DNA of 64,000 nucleotides from Rhizobium aethiopicum (GCF_900094625.1 NZ_FMAJ01000003.1:62001-126000); one strand, 5' to 3'. Numbered from the stretch's first letter, positions 45,382 to 55,451 are shown. A program made the numbers and translations. The notes: generated from the sequence alone by a model not told the origin.

Positions 45382-47082
45382 ATGAGCAGCATTTCCGTCC
45401 ATCCGAACGGAGCAAAAGCCGACAAGCCCTGGCTTGCCAGCTATCCCGATGTGGTTCCGGCCGAACTGTCGCCGCCGGAACATGCCTCCCTTGCCGAACT
45501 TTTGGAGAAATCCTGCGCCCGTTACGCCGACCGCACGGTTTTTTCGAGCATGGGCAAGGCGATGAGCTATCGCGAGCTGGAGAGCCAGACGCGCAAGGTC
45601 GCCGCCTGGCTGCAGAGCATCGGCCTCGAGAAAGGCGACCGCGTCGCGGTGATGATGCCGAATGTCCTGCAGAACCCGGTCGCAACCTATGCGATCCTGC
45701 GGGCCGGTCTGGTGGTCGTCAACGTCAATCCGCTCTATACGCCGCGCGAACTCGAGCACCAGTTGCGCGATTCCGGCGCCAAGGCGATCTTCGTGCTGGA
45801 GAATTTCGCCCGCACCGTCGAGCAGGTCCTCAACAAGACGGATGTTCGCCACGTGGTCGTCACCTCGCTCGGAGAGATGCTGGGAGCGAAGGGGCTGGTC
45901 GTTAATTTCGTTGTCCGCAAGGTGAAGAAGCTCGTTCCCTCCTGGTCGATCCCTGGGCACAAGAGCTTTGGCCTGGTGCTCCGCGAAGGCGCTGCAAAAA
46001 AGCTCCAGCCGGTCACCCTTGCGGGCGGCGACATCGCCTTCCTGCAATATACCGGCGGCACAACGGGCGTGGCCAAGGGCGCCGTGCTGACACATCAGAA
46101 CCTGCTTGCCAACAAGCTGCAGCTGTCGCTCTGGCTGCGGTCGGCTTTCCAGCTCAAGAAACAGCCGGAGGTGCTGAATTTCCTCTGCGCGCTGCCGCTC
46201 TACCACATCTTCGCGCTGACGGTGAATTCGCTGATGGGCATGTCGCTTGGCGCTCACAATATCCTGATCGCCAATCCGCGCGATATTCCCGGTCTCGTCA
46301 AGGAATTCGGAAAGTCGAACATTCATATCTTCCCCGGTCTCAACACGCTGTTCAACGCGCTGATGAACAATGCCGAATTCGCCAAGCTCGATTTCTCCTC
46401 GCTCATCATGTCGCTTGGCGGCGGCATGGCCGTGCAGCGCCCGGTCGCCGAACGCTGGTTGAAAATGACCGGCACGGCGATAACCGAGGGCTACGGACTT
46501 TCCGAGACATCGCCGGTCGCCACCGCCAACCGCTTCGATTCACCGGAGTTCACCGGTTCGATCGGTCTGCCGATCCCCTCCACCGAACTCGATATCCGCG
46601 ACGAGGAGGGCCGTTCGCTGCCGCTCGGCGAAATCGGCGAGATCTGCATCCGCGGCCCGCAGGTGATGGCCGGCTATTGGCAGAAGCCGGAGGAAACGGC
46701 GCGGGTGATGACACCAGACGGCTATTTCCGCTCGGGTGACATGGGCTTCATGGATGAGCGCGGCTACACCAAGATCGTCGACCGCAAGAAGGACATGATC
46801 CTCGTCTCCGGCTTCAATGTCTATCCGAATGAGGTCGAGGAAGTTGCCGCCATGCATGCCGGCATCCTCGAAGCCGCGGCGATCGGCGTGCCGGATGGGC
46901 ATTCGGGCGAAGCGGTGAAGCTCTTCGTCGTCAGGAAGGATCCGAACCTGACGGAAGCGGAGGTGAAAGCCCATTGCACGGCCAATCTGACCAATTACAA
47001 GCGCCCGCGCTTCATCGAATTCCGCACCGAACTACCGAAATCGCCGGTCGGCAAGATCCTGCGCAAGGACCTGCGCGGCTGA
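45382..47082 (+). CDS. fadD: Long-chain fatty acid-CoA ligase
   Basis: 566-residue AMP-forming acyl-CoA synthetase that activates fatty acids for beta-oxidation. ATP/AMP motif YTGGTTGVAKGAVLTH (about 221-236), TEGYGLSETSPV (about 368), GYFRSGDMGFMDERGY (about 446) and the C-terminal Lys in SPVGKILRKDLRG. ATG 45382 follows a GA-repeat (GGGAGAGAGAGA) that acts as ribosome site; the frame upstream to 45139 is not family-like. A probable regulatory palindrome is at 45215 and a terminator at 47109. Confidence 0.93.
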   Translation: MSSISVHPNGAKADKPWLASYPDVVPAELSPPEHASLAELLEKSCARYADRTVFSSMGKAMSYRELESQTRKVAAWLQSIGLEKGDRVAVMMPNVLQNPVATYAILRAGLVVVNVNPLYTPRELEHQLRDSGAKAIFVLENFARTVEQVLNKTDVRHVVVTSLGEMLGAKGLVVNFVVRKVKKLVPSWSIPGHKSFGLVLREGAAKKLQPVTLAGGDIAFLQYTGGTTGVAKGAVLTHQNLLANKLQLSLWLRSAFQLKKQPEVLNFLCALPLYHIFALTVNSLMGMSLGAHNILIANPRDIPGLVKEFGKSNIHIFPGLNTLFNALMNNAEFAKLDFSSLIMSLGGGMAVQRPVAERWLKMTGTAITEGYGLSETSPVATANRFDSPEFTGSIGLPIPSTELDIRDEEGRSLPLGEIGEICIRGPQVMAGYWQKPEETARVMTPDGYFRSGDMGFMDERGYTKIVDRKKDMILVSGFNVYPNEVEEVAAMHAGILEAAAIGVPDGHSGEAVKLFVVRKDPNLTEAEVKAHCTANLTNYKRPRFIEFRTELPKSPVGKILRKDLRG

Positions 47083-47108
47083 ATTTTTGACAACCGTATG
47101 AAATTAGA

Positions 47109-47137
47109 GCCATCCGCTTGCCGCGGGTGGCTTTTTT
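47109..47137 (+). terminator. Rho-independent terminator of fadD
   Basis: Nine-bp stem GCCATCCGC / GCGGGTGGC (one G-T pair), loop TTGCC, then TTTTTT. Confidence 0.85.
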
Positions 47138-47221
47138 CATATTGGAGCGGTGGCTGAACTTGATTTGCGCCCGAGAAAGCGAATAGTTTCCGCAACCTTT
47201 CCGCCTCAAAAGGAGCCTCCC

Positions 47222-48847
47222 ATGAACCCCATCGTCGAACAGCTGAAAAGTACGGCTGATGCCACCAAGGCGACCGATCTCCGCGCTGCCTTCGCCGCCG
47301 ATCCGCAGCGCTTTTCGCGCTTTTCCGCCTCGCTCGACGATCTGCTGATGGACTATTCCAAGACGGCGGTGAACGACGAGATCCTCAAGCTCTTGGTCAA
47401 GCTTGCCGAAGAGGGCGGCGTCGAAAAGAAGCGCGAGGAGATGTTCTCCGGAAAGGCGATCAATTTCACCGAGGACCGCGCCGTTCTGCACACGGCGCTG
47501 CGCAACCGCTCCAATACGCCCGTCCTGGTCGACGGCAAGGACGTCATGCCCGACGTCAACGCCGTGCTTGCCGCCATGGGCAAGTTCGCCGACGAGATCC
47601 GCTCCGGCACGTTGAAAGGCGCGACCGGCAAGGCGATCACCGACGTCATCAATATCGGCATCGGCGGCTCCGATCTCGGCCCGGTTATGGCGACGCTGGC
47701 GCTTGCCCCTTTCCATGACGGCCCGCGCGCCCATTTCGTCTCCAATATCGACGGCGCCCATATTGCCGATAACCTGAAACTCGTGCAGCCGGAAACGACA
47801 CTCTTCATCGTCGCCTCGAAGACCTTCACAACAGTCGAGACGATGACCAACGCGCAGACGGCGCGTAATTTCATCGCCAAGGCGCTCGGCGAAGCGGCCG
47901 TGCAGCATCACTTCGCCGCCGTCTCGACGGCACTCGACAAGGTTGCCGCCTTCGGCATCGACAGCACCCGCGTCTTCGGCTTCTGGGACTGGGTCGGCGG
48001 CCGTTATTCGATCTGGTCGGCGATCGGCCTGCCGCTGATGATCGCGATCGGGCCTGAGAATTTCGGCAAGTTCCTCGATGGCGCCCATGCCGTCGACAAT
48101 CACTTCCGTAAGGCGTCGATTACCGAAAACCTGCCGATGCTGCTCGGCTTGATCGGCTTCTACCATCGCAATGTGCTCAACTATCCCACCCGCGCCATAC
48201 TGCCCTACGACCAGCGCCTGTCGCGCTTCCCGGCCTATCTGCAGCAGCTCGACATGGAATCGAACGGCAAGGGCGTCACCATCGACGGCACGCCGGTCGA
48301 GGGCAATTCCGGCCCGGTCGTCTGGGGCGAACCCGGCACCAACGGCCAGCACGCCTTCTACCAGCTCATCCATCAGGGCACGAGCATCATCCCGGCCGAG
48401 TTCATGATCGCCGCCAACGCCTTCGAGCCGGAGCTGCGCCACCAGCATCAGCTGCTGATCTCCAACGTGCTCGCCCAGTCGGAAGCGCTGATGAAGGGGC
48501 GCACCTTCGATGAAGCAAAGAAGCAGCTGACCGATAAGGGCATGGACGACAAGAAGGCCGATTTCATCGCCCCGCATCGCGTCTTCCAGGGCAACCGGCC
48601 GTCGATCACCTTCGTCTACGACAAGCTGACCCCTTACGCGCTCGGCCGCCTGATCGCGCTCTACGAACATCGCGTCTTCGTCGAAGGTGTGCTCTTCCGC
48701 ATCAACTCCTTCGACCAGTGGGGCGTCGAACTCGGCAAGGAACTGGCGACGGGCCTGCTGCCTGTCGTCGAAGGCAAGGAGAGTGCAGCGAGCCACGATT
48801 CCTCCACCCAGGGCCTGGTTGCGGCGCTGGCGAAGCTTGCGAAGTAG
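47222..48847 (+). CDS. pgi: Glucose-6-phosphate isomerase
   Basis: 541-residue Pgi interconverting glucose-6-P and fructose-6-P. Signature [20 protein letters not shown] (about 252-271), [14 protein letters not shown] near 145, catalytic [19 protein letters not shown] near 370 and the C-terminal [13 protein letters not shown] 47222 follows AGGAG. The last 15 or so codons ([14 protein letters not shown]) have a degenerate copy downstream of otsA at 50940-50994. Confidence 0.95.
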   Translation: MNPIVEQLKSTADATKATDLRAAFAADPQRFSRFSASLDDLLMDYSKTAVNDEILKLLVKLAEEGGVEKKREEMFSGKAINFTEDRAVLHTALRNRSNTPVLVDGKDVMPDVNAVLAAMGKFADEIRSGTLKGATGKAITDVINIGIGGSDLGPVMATLALAPFHDGPRAHFVSNIDGAHIADNLKLVQPETTLFIVASKTFTTVETMTNAQTARNFIAKALGEAAVQHHFAAVSTALDKVAAFGIDSTRVFGFWDWVGGRYSIWSAIGLPLMIAIGPENFGKFLDGAHAVDNHFRKASITENLPMLLGLIGFYHRNVLNYPTRAILPYDQRLSRFPAYLQQLDMESNGKGVTIDGTPVEGNSGPVVWGEPGTNGQHAFYQLIHQGTSIIPAEFMIAANAFEPELRHQHQLLISNVLAQSEALMKGRTFDEAKKQLTDKGMDDKKADFIAPHRVFQGNRPSITFVYDKLTPYALGRLIALYEHRVFVEGVLFRINSFDQWGVELGKELATGLLPVVEGKESAASHDSSTQGLVAALAKLAK

Positions 48848-48861
48848 GCGCTCGAGGCTGC

Positions 48862-48916
48862 CTCAGATCCCTTCTCCCCAGCGGGGAGAAGGTGGTCGGA
48901 AGGGTCTGATGAGGGC
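48862..48916. repeat. Partial RIME-like element downstream of pgi
   Basis: One half-element: CCTTCTCCCC-AGC-GGGGAGAAGG hairpin (48870-48892) followed by TCTGATGAGGGC. The hairpin 22 bases after the pgi stop could help end transcription. Between this element and the next (48917-49015) I see nothing. Confidence 0.6.
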
Positions 48917-49015
48917 GCCACACGGCCCTTGTGTCAATCCTATTCCACTGACAGCAGCGCTCTGACGACGATCGCCGAACCCAGCAGAGGCGTGTTGGAA
49001 AGACCTGAATTCGGC

Positions 49016-49139
49016 GCCCCGCCATCCGCCCTATGGGCACCTTCCCCCCGAGGGGGAGAAGAGGGAATCGAGAGGTTGCGGCTATCCCCTTCGCCCCGTC
49101 AGAACAGGCAGAAGGTGCCGGCAGGCGGTTGAGGGGCAG
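49016..49139. repeat. RIME-like palindromic repeat, decayed copy
   Basis: Starts CCCGCCATCC and ends GGTTGAGGGGC with mismatched inner hairpins (CCCCCCGAGGGGGAG, CCCCGTCAGAACAGGCAG); lower conservation than the other copies. From 49140 to 49501, up to the otsA start, no gene is visible; the stretch around 49225-49275 is AT-rich and likely holds the otsA promoter. Confidence 0.65.
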
Positions 49140-49501
49140 CCGCCAAATCGTCAAAACGGCCGCAATGGTCTGGTTGATTTCGGCGGGGCCGGCGCATCGC
49201 GCCCTGCGAAAATCGGATTGAATGTTCTACTAATAGAAAATTGTAGAAAGAATTCTTTCAATTCGCGGCAATCGCCCTAGATTCAAGCAAAATCTGTGCG
49301 CAGGGTACTTCCGACGACATGGCCTATCAAAACCGGGGACGACGCCCCGCTCCATTATTTCCGCTGGCGGATATACCGGGCGACTTGCGGATCTGTGCTA
49401 TCGATGACCCCTGCCCTGCATCGCCCCAGCCCCGTTCAGGAGGCTCCCCGGAACACCCGGCACAGAATGTTTTCACGATCCATCTTCACTGAAGGAAGCT
49501 C

Positions 49502-50920
49502 ATGAGCCGTCTTATCGTCGTTTCCAATCGTGTCCCCATGCCAGCCAAGGATGGGAGCGCCGCGGCCGGCGGGTTGGCCGTCGCATTGCAGGCAGCCCTG
49601 CAGGCGCGCGGCGGCATCTGGATGGGATGGTCTGGAGAGTCGAGCGGAGACAAGGAACCCGGTCCGCTGTCGCAGCTGCAGAAGGGCAATATTACCTATG
49701 CGCTGACCGATCTCACCGACACCGACGTCGAGGAATATTATCGGGGCTTTGCAAACCGCGTTCTCTGGCCGATCTGTCACTACCGCCTGGATCTTGCCGA
49801 ATATGGCCGGAAGGAAATGGCCGGCTATTTCCGCGTCAATCGTTTCTTCGCGCACCGGCTGGCGCCGATGATCGAACCTGACGACATCATCTGGGTTCAT
49901 GATTACCACCTGATTCCGCTGGCGGCCGAACTGCGGCAAATGGGGCTGAAGAACCGGATCGGCTTCTTCCTGCACATTCCCTGGCCGCCGGCCGATATTC
50001 TCGTCACCATGCCGGTCCATGAAGAAATCATGCGCGGCCTCTCCCATTACGATCTCGTCGGCTTCCAGACCGATTACGACCTGCAGAACTTCGCCGGTTA
50101 CCTGAGACGCGAGGGCATCGGCGACGACCTCGGAAACGGGTTGTTCGATTCCCACGGGCGGATCTTCAAGGCCGGCGCCTATCCGATCGGGATCGAGACC
50201 GCTGCTTTCGCCGAATTCGCCGAGAGCGCGGCAAACAATGTCATGGTGCAGAAGACCCGGCGCAGCATTGAAGGCCGCGATATGATCATCGGGGTGGATC
50301 GCCTCGATTATTCGAAGGGCATCATTCAGCGGCTGGAAGCCTTCGAACGCTTCCTCACCAGCAATCCTGCCTACCAGAACAAGGTCACCTATCTGCAGGT
50401 CACGCCGAAATCGCGATCGGAAGTCCCCGAATACGAGCATATGCAGAAGATGGTCGCCGAACAGGCCGGCCGCGTGAACGGCGCTATCGGAACGGTCGAC
50501 TGGGTGCCGATCCGCTATGTCAACCGATCGATCAGCCGCAACGTGCTCGCCGGCCTCTACCGCCTGGCAACCATCGGGCTGGTCACGCCGTTGCGCGACG
50601 GCATGAATCTCGTCGCCAAGGAATATGTCGCCGCCCAGGATCCGGACCGGCCGGGCGTCCTGGTGCTATCGCGCTTCGCCGGCGCGGCACGCGAGTTGAA
50701 GGGCGCGCTGCTGGTCAACCCTTACGATGTCGAGGGCACTGCCAATGCCCTTGCCAGGGGGCTCGCCATGTCGATTGCGGAGCGCCGCGACCGCTGGAGC
50801 ATGATGATGGAACATCTGCTCTCGCACGACGTCTCGCTGTGGTGCGAAGCCTTCCTGCGAGACCTGGTGACCGCTCCAGAGCTCGGCCGTAGCGTGGCTC
50901 CCCAGGCAGCCTCCTCCTGA
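49502..50920 (+). CDS. otsA: Trehalose-6-phosphate synthase
   Basis: 472-residue GT20 enzyme joining UDP-glucose and glucose-6-P. Family motifs in order: [82 protein letters not shown] at 49502 follows GAAGG. No otsB nearby, so phosphatase must be elsewhere. With the frk and pgi genes it fits a local sugar-phosphate theme. Confidence 0.94.
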   Translation: MSRLIVVSNRVPMPAKDGSAAAGGLAVALQAALQARGGIWMGWSGESSGDKEPGPLSQLQKGNITYALTDLTDTDVEEYYRGFANRVLWPICHYRLDLAEYGRKEMAGYFRVNRFFAHRLAPMIEPDDIIWVHDYHLIPLAAELRQMGLKNRIGFFLHIPWPPADILVTMPVHEEIMRGLSHYDLVGFQTDYDLQNFAGYLRREGIGDDLGNGLFDSHGRIFKAGAYPIGIETAAFAEFAESAANNVMVQKTRRSIEGRDMIIGVDRLDYSKGIIQRLEAFERFLTSNPAYQNKVTYLQVTPKSRSEVPEYEHMQKMVAEQAGRVNGAIGTVDWVPIRYVNRSISRNVLAGLYRLATIGLVTPLRDGMNLVAKEYVAAQDPDRPGVLVLSRFAGAARELKGALLVNPYDVEGTANALARGLAMSIAERRDRWSMMMEHLLSHDVSLWCEAFLRDLVTAPELGRSVAPQAASS

Positions 50921-50939
50921 TCGATCGGCGTCCGCATGA

Positions 50940-50994
50940 GTCGTCGAAGGCCACGACGCAAGGGCTGGCTGCGGCACTGGCGAAAGCGTTAAAA
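50940..50994 (+). pseudogene. Degenerate copy of the pgi 3' end
   Basis: GTCGTCGAAGGC followed after a gap by CAAGGGCTGGCTGCGGC and ACTGGCGAAAGCG matches the end of pgi (48763-48846), with internal deletions. In one frame it reads STQGL-like TQGLAAALAKALK versus [13 protein letters not shown] in Pgi. It lies 20 bases after otsA and just before a RIME copy. Too short for function. Confidence 0.5.
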
Positions 50995-50997
50995 ATG

Positions 50998-51135
50998 TCC
51001 CTCACCCTAACCCTCTCCCCGTAAACGGGGCGAGGGGACGTGCCACACGCAATGTTGGCGGGGGAAACGGAGAGATCGCGGCTATCCCCCTTCGCCCCGC
51101 AAGCGGGGAGAAGGTGCCGGCAGGCGGATGAGGGG
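50998..51135. repeat. RIME-like palindromic repeat, copy G
   Basis: Full-length copy in the opposite orientation: CTCACCCTAACCC start, GTAAACGGGGCG and GCAAGCGGGGAG hairpins, CAGGCGGATGAGGGG end. Lies between convergent otsA and fructokinase genes. Confidence 0.87.
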
Positions 51136-51153
51136 CTGATGCTCGCTTAAGCC

Positions 51154-52080
51154 TTAAAGCCCGATCTCATGCGCCCAGGGCGGATTGGCGCCAGCGCGGG
51201 AGACGGTGACGGCGGCGGCTTTGGCGCCTAGCGTCAGGGCGTTGCGCAGTGCCTGTTCGTCAAGCGAAGCGACCTGCCGCTTGGTTAGCAGATTATCCAT
51301 CTTCAGCGAAGCCAGCACGCCGGCATCGAAAGTGTCGCCGGCGCCGACCGTGTCGACGACCGCAACGCGCTGGCTCGGCACCGTCACTTTGCGCTCCCTG
51401 GTATAGCCGGAAGCGCCTTCCGCGCCCTTGGTGATGACGACGAGCTTGGCGCCATGATCGAGCCAATGGGCGGCGAGCGCATCATGATCGCCTGAAAGGC
51501 CGAACCATTCGAGGTCTTCGTCGGAGAACTTCACGATATCGGACTTGGCGGCCATGCGCTTGATGCGGGCCATATGCGCTGCCTTGTCCTTGATGAAACC
51601 GGGGCGGATGTTCGGATCCAGCGAGATCACGCGGGTGGACGCTTCGCGGTCGAGCAGGGCTTCGTAGGTTTCGCCGCAGGGGCTCGGGATCAGGCTGATC
51701 GCGCCGAAATGCAGCGCTTCGCAATCATCGCCAAGCGTCGGCAGGTCGGCCTCGGTGATCATGCGGCCGGCCGTGCCCTCGTCATAGAAGGCATAGGTCG
51801 CCTGGCCGTTGACCAACTTGACGAAGGCGATCGTCGAGGGCCGCGCGGTGATGGCGCATGGGCTGTAATCGACGTTGGCTGCCTTGAGCGTCGTCAGCAG
51901 AATTTCGCCCATCATGTCATCGGCGATGCCGGTGAAGAAGGCAGTGGGGATACCGAGGCGGCCAAGCGCGATGGCGGTATTGAAGATCGCGCCGCCGGCA
52001 TAGGGCGCAAAGCCCTTTTCACCACGGGTGGTATCCCTCGGCAGCATGTCGATCAGGGCTTCGCCGCAGCACAAAATCAT
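51154..52080 (-). CDS. frk: Fructokinase, PfkB family
   Basis: 308-residue ribokinase-type sugar kinase. GGAIFNTAIALGRLG near the start (sugar-binding GG motif), SLDPNIRPGF in the middle and the catalytic DTVGAGDTFDAGVL with base Asp (about 255-262). ATG at 52080 follows GGGAGGA. Fructose as substrate is suggested by overall similarity to rhizobial fructokinases and the frc transport operon nearby, but ribokinase-family specificity is hard to read. Confidence 0.82.
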   Translation of the reverse strand: MILCCGEALIDMLPRDTTRGEKGFAPYAGGAIFNTAIALGRLGIPTAFFTGIADDMMGEILLTTLKAANVDYSPCAITARPSTIAFVKLVNGQATYAFYDEGTAGRMITEADLPTLGDDCEALHFGAISLIPSPCGETYEALLDREASTRVISLDPNIRPGFIKDKAAHMARIKRMAAKSDIVKFSDEDLEWFGLSGDHDALAAHWLDHGAKLVVITKGAEGASGYTRERKVTVPSQRVAVVDTVGAGDTFDAGVLASLKMDNLLTKRQVASLDEQALRNALTLGAKAAAVTVSRAGANPPWAHEIGL

Positions 52081-52142
52081 CGGATTCCTCCCAACAGCAT
52101 TTATATCTTCATCAACCGCTTAAGTGAGCTTTTGTCAACTGC

Positions 52143-52832
52143 CTAGAGCGAAAGCTCACTCACTCCACCATTCCGCCCCGACCAGGCGAGCGGCGCATCG
52201 AGGAAGGCCTCGACCTCTTCAAGGGTCTTCTCGTCGAAAAGCTTCTGCTCCCTGGCGACGGCCAGAACATTGCGCCAGGTGGCAATGTAATGCAGCCGGA
52301 CCTTGCCGTTGGTAAAACGCTGATCGCCGAAAATGCCGTAAAAGAACAGAGCGATGCCGTGATCGACAATGCCGCCGGCGGCGCGGATGGCGTCGATGAA
52401 TTTGAACATGCTGCCGCCCGCCGTCGTCAGGTCCTCGATGACGAGCACGCGCGAACCTTCCGGCATAGCGCCTTCGATCTGCGCGTTGCGGCCATGACCC
52501 TTCGGCTGTTTGCGGACATAGATCATCGGCAGGCCGAGGCGGTCGGCAAGCAGGGCGGCAAAGGGGATGCCGGCGGTCTCGCCGCCGGCGATGCAATCGA
52601 ACTGCTCGAAACCGGCATCGCGCAAGAGCGTGCTGGCGGCAAAATCCATGACCGTCGAGCGGATGCGCGGATAGGACAAGAGCTTGCGGCAATCGATATA
52701 GACCGGGCTCGCCATGCCGGAGGAGAGTTTATAGGGCTGAGCCGCATTGAAATGAACGGCCTTGATCTCCCAGAGCATCTTGGCCACAAGTTCGGCCATC
52801 AGGGCGCGGTCGGGAAATGCGGTCTGGATCAT
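52143..52832 (-). CDS. pyrE: Orotate phosphoribosyltransferase
   Basis: 229-residue PyrE converting orotate and PRPP to OMP. PRPP loop [13 protein letters not shown] (about 128-140), [18 protein letters not shown] (orotate contacts), [17 protein letters not shown] (flexible catalytic loop with Lys). It is 62 bases upstream of fructokinase on the same strand; ATG 52832 follows GGAGAG. Confidence 0.94.
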   Translation of the reverse strand: MIQTAFPDRALMAELVAKMLWEIKAVHFNAAQPYKLSSGMASPVYIDCRKLLSYPRIRSTVMDFAASTLLRDAGFEQFDCIAGGETAGIPFAALLADRLGLPMIYVRKQPKGHGRNAQIEGAMPEGSRVLVIEDLTTAGGSMFKFIDAIRAAGGIVDHGIALFFYGIFGDQRFTNGKVRLHYIATWRNVLAVAREQKLFDEKTLEEVEAFLDAPLAWSGRNGGVSELSL

Positions 52833-52908
52833 GCGGCTCTCCTTCGGCTTTGTATCCCTGCGGCAATAGCAGCAAGAGCCGGCGGTTTCCAGACACAGCC
52901 GAAGCTAT

Positions 52909-53562
52909 TCACTTCAGCAGGCGGGAGATATCGGCGACCTGCATCTTCTTGAACAGAACGATCGCCCGGGCCCCCTCTTCCTTTTCCAACGAAACGGCAT
53001 ACCGAACGGCGGCAGCCACAAGCTGCATAGTCAGCCGCGCGATCGCCAAGAGCTCCCTGCTTTCACGCTGCGGCCACAGGCGGACGAGCACGGCGAGTAA
53101 GGCTTGCGCATGAAATTCCATGTCCTCGGCATCGACCTGTTGTAGCAACTTGTCGGTATGGGTCGCATGCCAGATATCGCGCATGACAGGCTCTCGGCGG
53201 AAGAAGGCATAATACTCGTCGACAATGTTCGCGAGCGCGCCCGGCAGGGCCTCGGCGCCGCCAACCTTGGCCAGTTCAGCCTCGACACACCGCCTGCCCT
53301 CCTCATTGAAGCGCTCGGCCAAGGTCCGGATGATCGCGCTCTTGTCGGGGAAATACTGGTAGAGGGCGCCGAAGGAGAGGCCGGCCTTTTCGACGATCTC
53401 GCTCATCTTCAGGCCGTCGCTGCCATGGCTTTCTATCAATTCGGCGGCGACGGCGAGGATCTTTTCGAAGCGGTCGCGGCCGCGCTGCTGACGCGGGATA
53501 CGGCGAGGCTGGCCAGTTGACTCCTGCTGGCGCCTGCGCGTTGCGACCGGTTGCTCGGACAT
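52909..53562 (-). CDS. TetR-family repressor
   Basis: 217 residues; basic N-terminal tail, then TetR HTH about 28-75 (ILAVAAELIESHGSDGLKMSEIVEKAGLSFGALYQYFPDKSAIIRTL). The C-terminal ligand domain is all-helical. ATG 53562 follows AGGAGAG. Divergent from the NmrA-type gene with a 41-bp palindrome between, so it most likely represses itself and that gene. Confidence 0.88.
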   Translation of the reverse strand: MSEQPVATRRRQQESTGQPRRIPRQQRGRDRFEKILAVAAELIESHGSDGLKMSEIVEKAGLSFGALYQYFPDKSAIIRTLAERFNEEGRRCVEAELAKVGGAEALPGALANIVDEYYAFFRREPVMRDIWHATHTDKLLQQVDAEDMEFHAQALLAVLVRLWPQRESRELLAIARLTMQLVAAAVRYAVSLEKEEGARAIVLFKKMQVADISRLLK

Positions 53563-53594
53563 TCTCTCTCCTTTTCGAAGTTGACAAACAAAAT

Positions 53595-53635
53595 AAGAGA
53601 GATTATCTCATTTTGCAAATGAGAGAGTTTCTCTT
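53595..53635. promoter_or_regulatory. TetR operator, 41-bp imperfect palindrome
   Basis: Centred on TTTTGCAAAT; the outer arms AAGAGA and TCTCTT and inner ATCTCAT / ATGAGAG match inverted with few mismatches. It overlaps the region between the divergent TetR and NmrA-type starts (99 bases). Confidence 0.7.
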
Positions 53636-53661
53636 GTTTTTAAAGCGTGGGAGGAGTTCTA

Positions 53662-54486
53662 ATGCAAACTTCCGAAATTGTCCTCGTCGGTGGGTCCGGA
53701 AAGACGGGTGGGCGTATCATCAAGCGTCTGGAAGGGCGGGGCCTCATCATCCGCGCGGCATCGCGCTCCAGCGCAAGGCCCTTCGACTGGGAGGACAGGT
53801 CGACCTGGCGCGGCGCGCTTGACGGCGCATCGAGCGCCTATGTCGCGTTCCAGCCGGACCTTGCCGTCGCCTGGGCGGCGGAAGCGATCGAAGCGCTCGC
53901 AAAGGTCGCTGTGGAATGCGGCCTTGAGCATATCGTGCTGCTGTCCGGCCGCGGCGAAGAGGGCGCACGGCGGAGCGAAGCGGCGCTGATAGCCTCCGGC
54001 ATAAACGCCACGATCCTGCGCGCCTCCTGGTTCTGCCAGAATTTCAGCGAGGGCGCCTTTCTGGAGCAGATCCGCGCTGGCCGGCTGCAATTGCCGGCGG
54101 GCGAGATCAGCGAACCTTTCATCGATGCTGACGACATTGCCGATGCCGCCGTCGTCGCCCTGACCGATCCCGGCCATCGCAACAGGACTTACGAACTGAC
54201 CGGCCCGCGGTCGCTGACATTTCGCGCGGCGGCCGCCGAAATCGCCGCAGCCGCCGGGCGGCCGATCGAATATGAGCAGGTGTCGATGGCGGATTTCACC
54301 GGCGGGCTTGCGGATGCCGGCCTGCCGCAGGGCCTGATCGATCTGCTGGAGGAGCTCTTCGGCCAAGTGCTCAATGGGCGCAATTCCAACGTGGTCACCG
54401 GTGTCGCCGAAATTCTCGGCCGTCCCGCCACCGATTTCAGCGAATATGCCCGCCGGACCGCGGCAACCGGTACATGGAAGGCCTGA
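53662..54486 (+). CDS. NmrA-type NAD(P)-binding protein
   Basis: 274-residue atypical SDR/NmrA-like protein with Rossmann start EIVLVGGSGKTGGRIIKRL, and a downstream LLSGRGEEGARRSEAAL and LRASWFCQNFSEGAFL. Possibly NAD(P)H quinone reductase-like or redox sensor, as in QOR2/NmrA. ATG 53662 follows GGGAGGAG. Two bases separate it from the DUF1772 gene, so they form a TetR-controlled pair. Confidence 0.85.
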   Translation: MQTSEIVLVGGSGKTGGRIIKRLEGRGLIIRAASRSSARPFDWEDRSTWRGALDGASSAYVAFQPDLAVAWAAEAIEALAKVAVECGLEHIVLLSGRGEEGARRSEAALIASGINATILRASWFCQNFSEGAFLEQIRAGRLQLPAGEISEPFIDADDIADAAVVALTDPGHRNRTYELTGPRSLTFRAAAAEIAAAAGRPIEYEQVSMADFTGGLADAGLPQGLIDLLEELFGQVLNGRNSNVVTGVAEILGRPATDFSEYARRTAATGTWKA

Positions 54487-54488
54487 CC

Positions 54489-54971
54489 ATGCAGATCATC
54501 CTGATCCTCTCCCTCGTGGCCGCGGCGATCGGCAGCGGCGTGGTCGCCGGCATCTTCTTCGCCTTCTCGACCTTCATCATGTCCGCCTTCTCGCGGATCC
54601 CGGCCGAGCAGGGTATTGCGGCGATGAACTCGATCAACGTGACGATCGTCCGTTCGCCCTTCATGGGCCTCTTCGTGCCGACGGCGGTCCTCTGCCTCCT
54701 CATCGCCGTGCTCGCCCTGATCGACTGGCGCGGTGGGGCATCCGCGCTGATGCTGGCTGGCGCCGCCCTCTATCTCCTCGCTTCCTTCGCCTCGACCATC
54801 ATCTTCAATGTGCCGATGAACGATGCGCTGGCGAAGGTCGGCGGCAACGACCCGGATGCGGTTCAGCTCTGGACCACCTATGTCAGGGACTGGACGAGAT
54901 GGAACCATGTGCGGACCATCGCCTCGCTGCTCGCCTCCGTCGCCTTCGTGCGGGCGCTGATGATCGTCTGA
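54489..54971 (+). CDS. DUF1772 (anthrone oxygenase-like) membrane protein
   Basis: 160-residue protein with four hydrophobic segments (about 2-25, 55-75, 82-105, 140-158) and the DUF1772 pattern FFAFSTFIMSAFSRIPAEQGIAAMNSIN ... NVPMNDALA ... WTRWNHVRTIASLLA. Fungal members act as anthrone oxygenase; bacterial roles are unknown. In the pair with the NmrA gene it suggests detoxification or oxidation of an aromatic compound. Confidence 0.85.
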   Translation: MQIILILSLVAAAIGSGVVAGIFFAFSTFIMSAFSRIPAEQGIAAMNSINVTIVRSPFMGLFVPTAVLCLLIAVLALIDWRGGASALMLAGAALYLLASFASTIIFNVPMNDALAKVGGNDPDAVQLWTTYVRDWTRWNHVRTIASLLASVAFVRALMIV

Positions 54972-55092
54972 AAAAAGGCGGAGGCGTTCAAGGAACAGCG
55001 TGGCGGCGCGTCTTTCGAGGCGATCCTGCGGATCCCACCTCTGGATGAGGCGGATTGGGGCGGGTGCAGCTTCGCTCCCGCTCCCGCTTCGG

Positions 55093-55320
55093 TCACCGGC
55101 TCCGGAAAGCCCGCCAGGCGGAGATCACGGCGAGCAGCAAGAACAAGCCTGCCAAACCAGCCCACAGAGAACCGCCTTGTGTCAGGTTGTCACCGTCGGG
55201 AGTGAGGCAGCTGGATAAGGCTTGCGATATGCAATGTCGGAACTTCCAGTACCGTTCATAGAATAACCATCCGAAGACTATCGACATGAACGCTAAAATC
55301 AGGACCGAAACATATTTCAT
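55093..55320 (-). CDS. Small two-span membrane protein
   Basis: 75 residues: MKYVSVLILAFMSIVFGWLFYERYW (span 1), a Cys pair in HCISQALSSCLTP, then SLWAGLAGLFLLLAVISAWRAF (span 2). I chose ATG 55320, since the longer frame lacks a signal. No family seen; convergent with the DUF1772 gene. Confidence 0.55.
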   Translation of the reverse strand: MKYVSVLILAFMSIVFGWLFYERYWKFRHCISQALSSCLTPDGDNLTQGGSLWAGLAGLFLLLAVISAWRAFRSR

Positions 55321-55451
55321 GTGGTTCCCAACCTGCCCGCCAGGACCCATTTCCATCGAAACAAGGTCGATGGTGTGACTGTAGGTTTCAAGAACGGAGA
55401 TGCAAGCGCCGACATCCTCTTTGTCACCGACAAGCCGGGCTGCGCTGACGA

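Noticed and set aside
13816..51135. Repeated hairpins considered as CRISPR repeats
   Set aside because: Copies are dispersed kilobases apart with no spacer array and no cas genes; they fit RIME-like intergenic elements.
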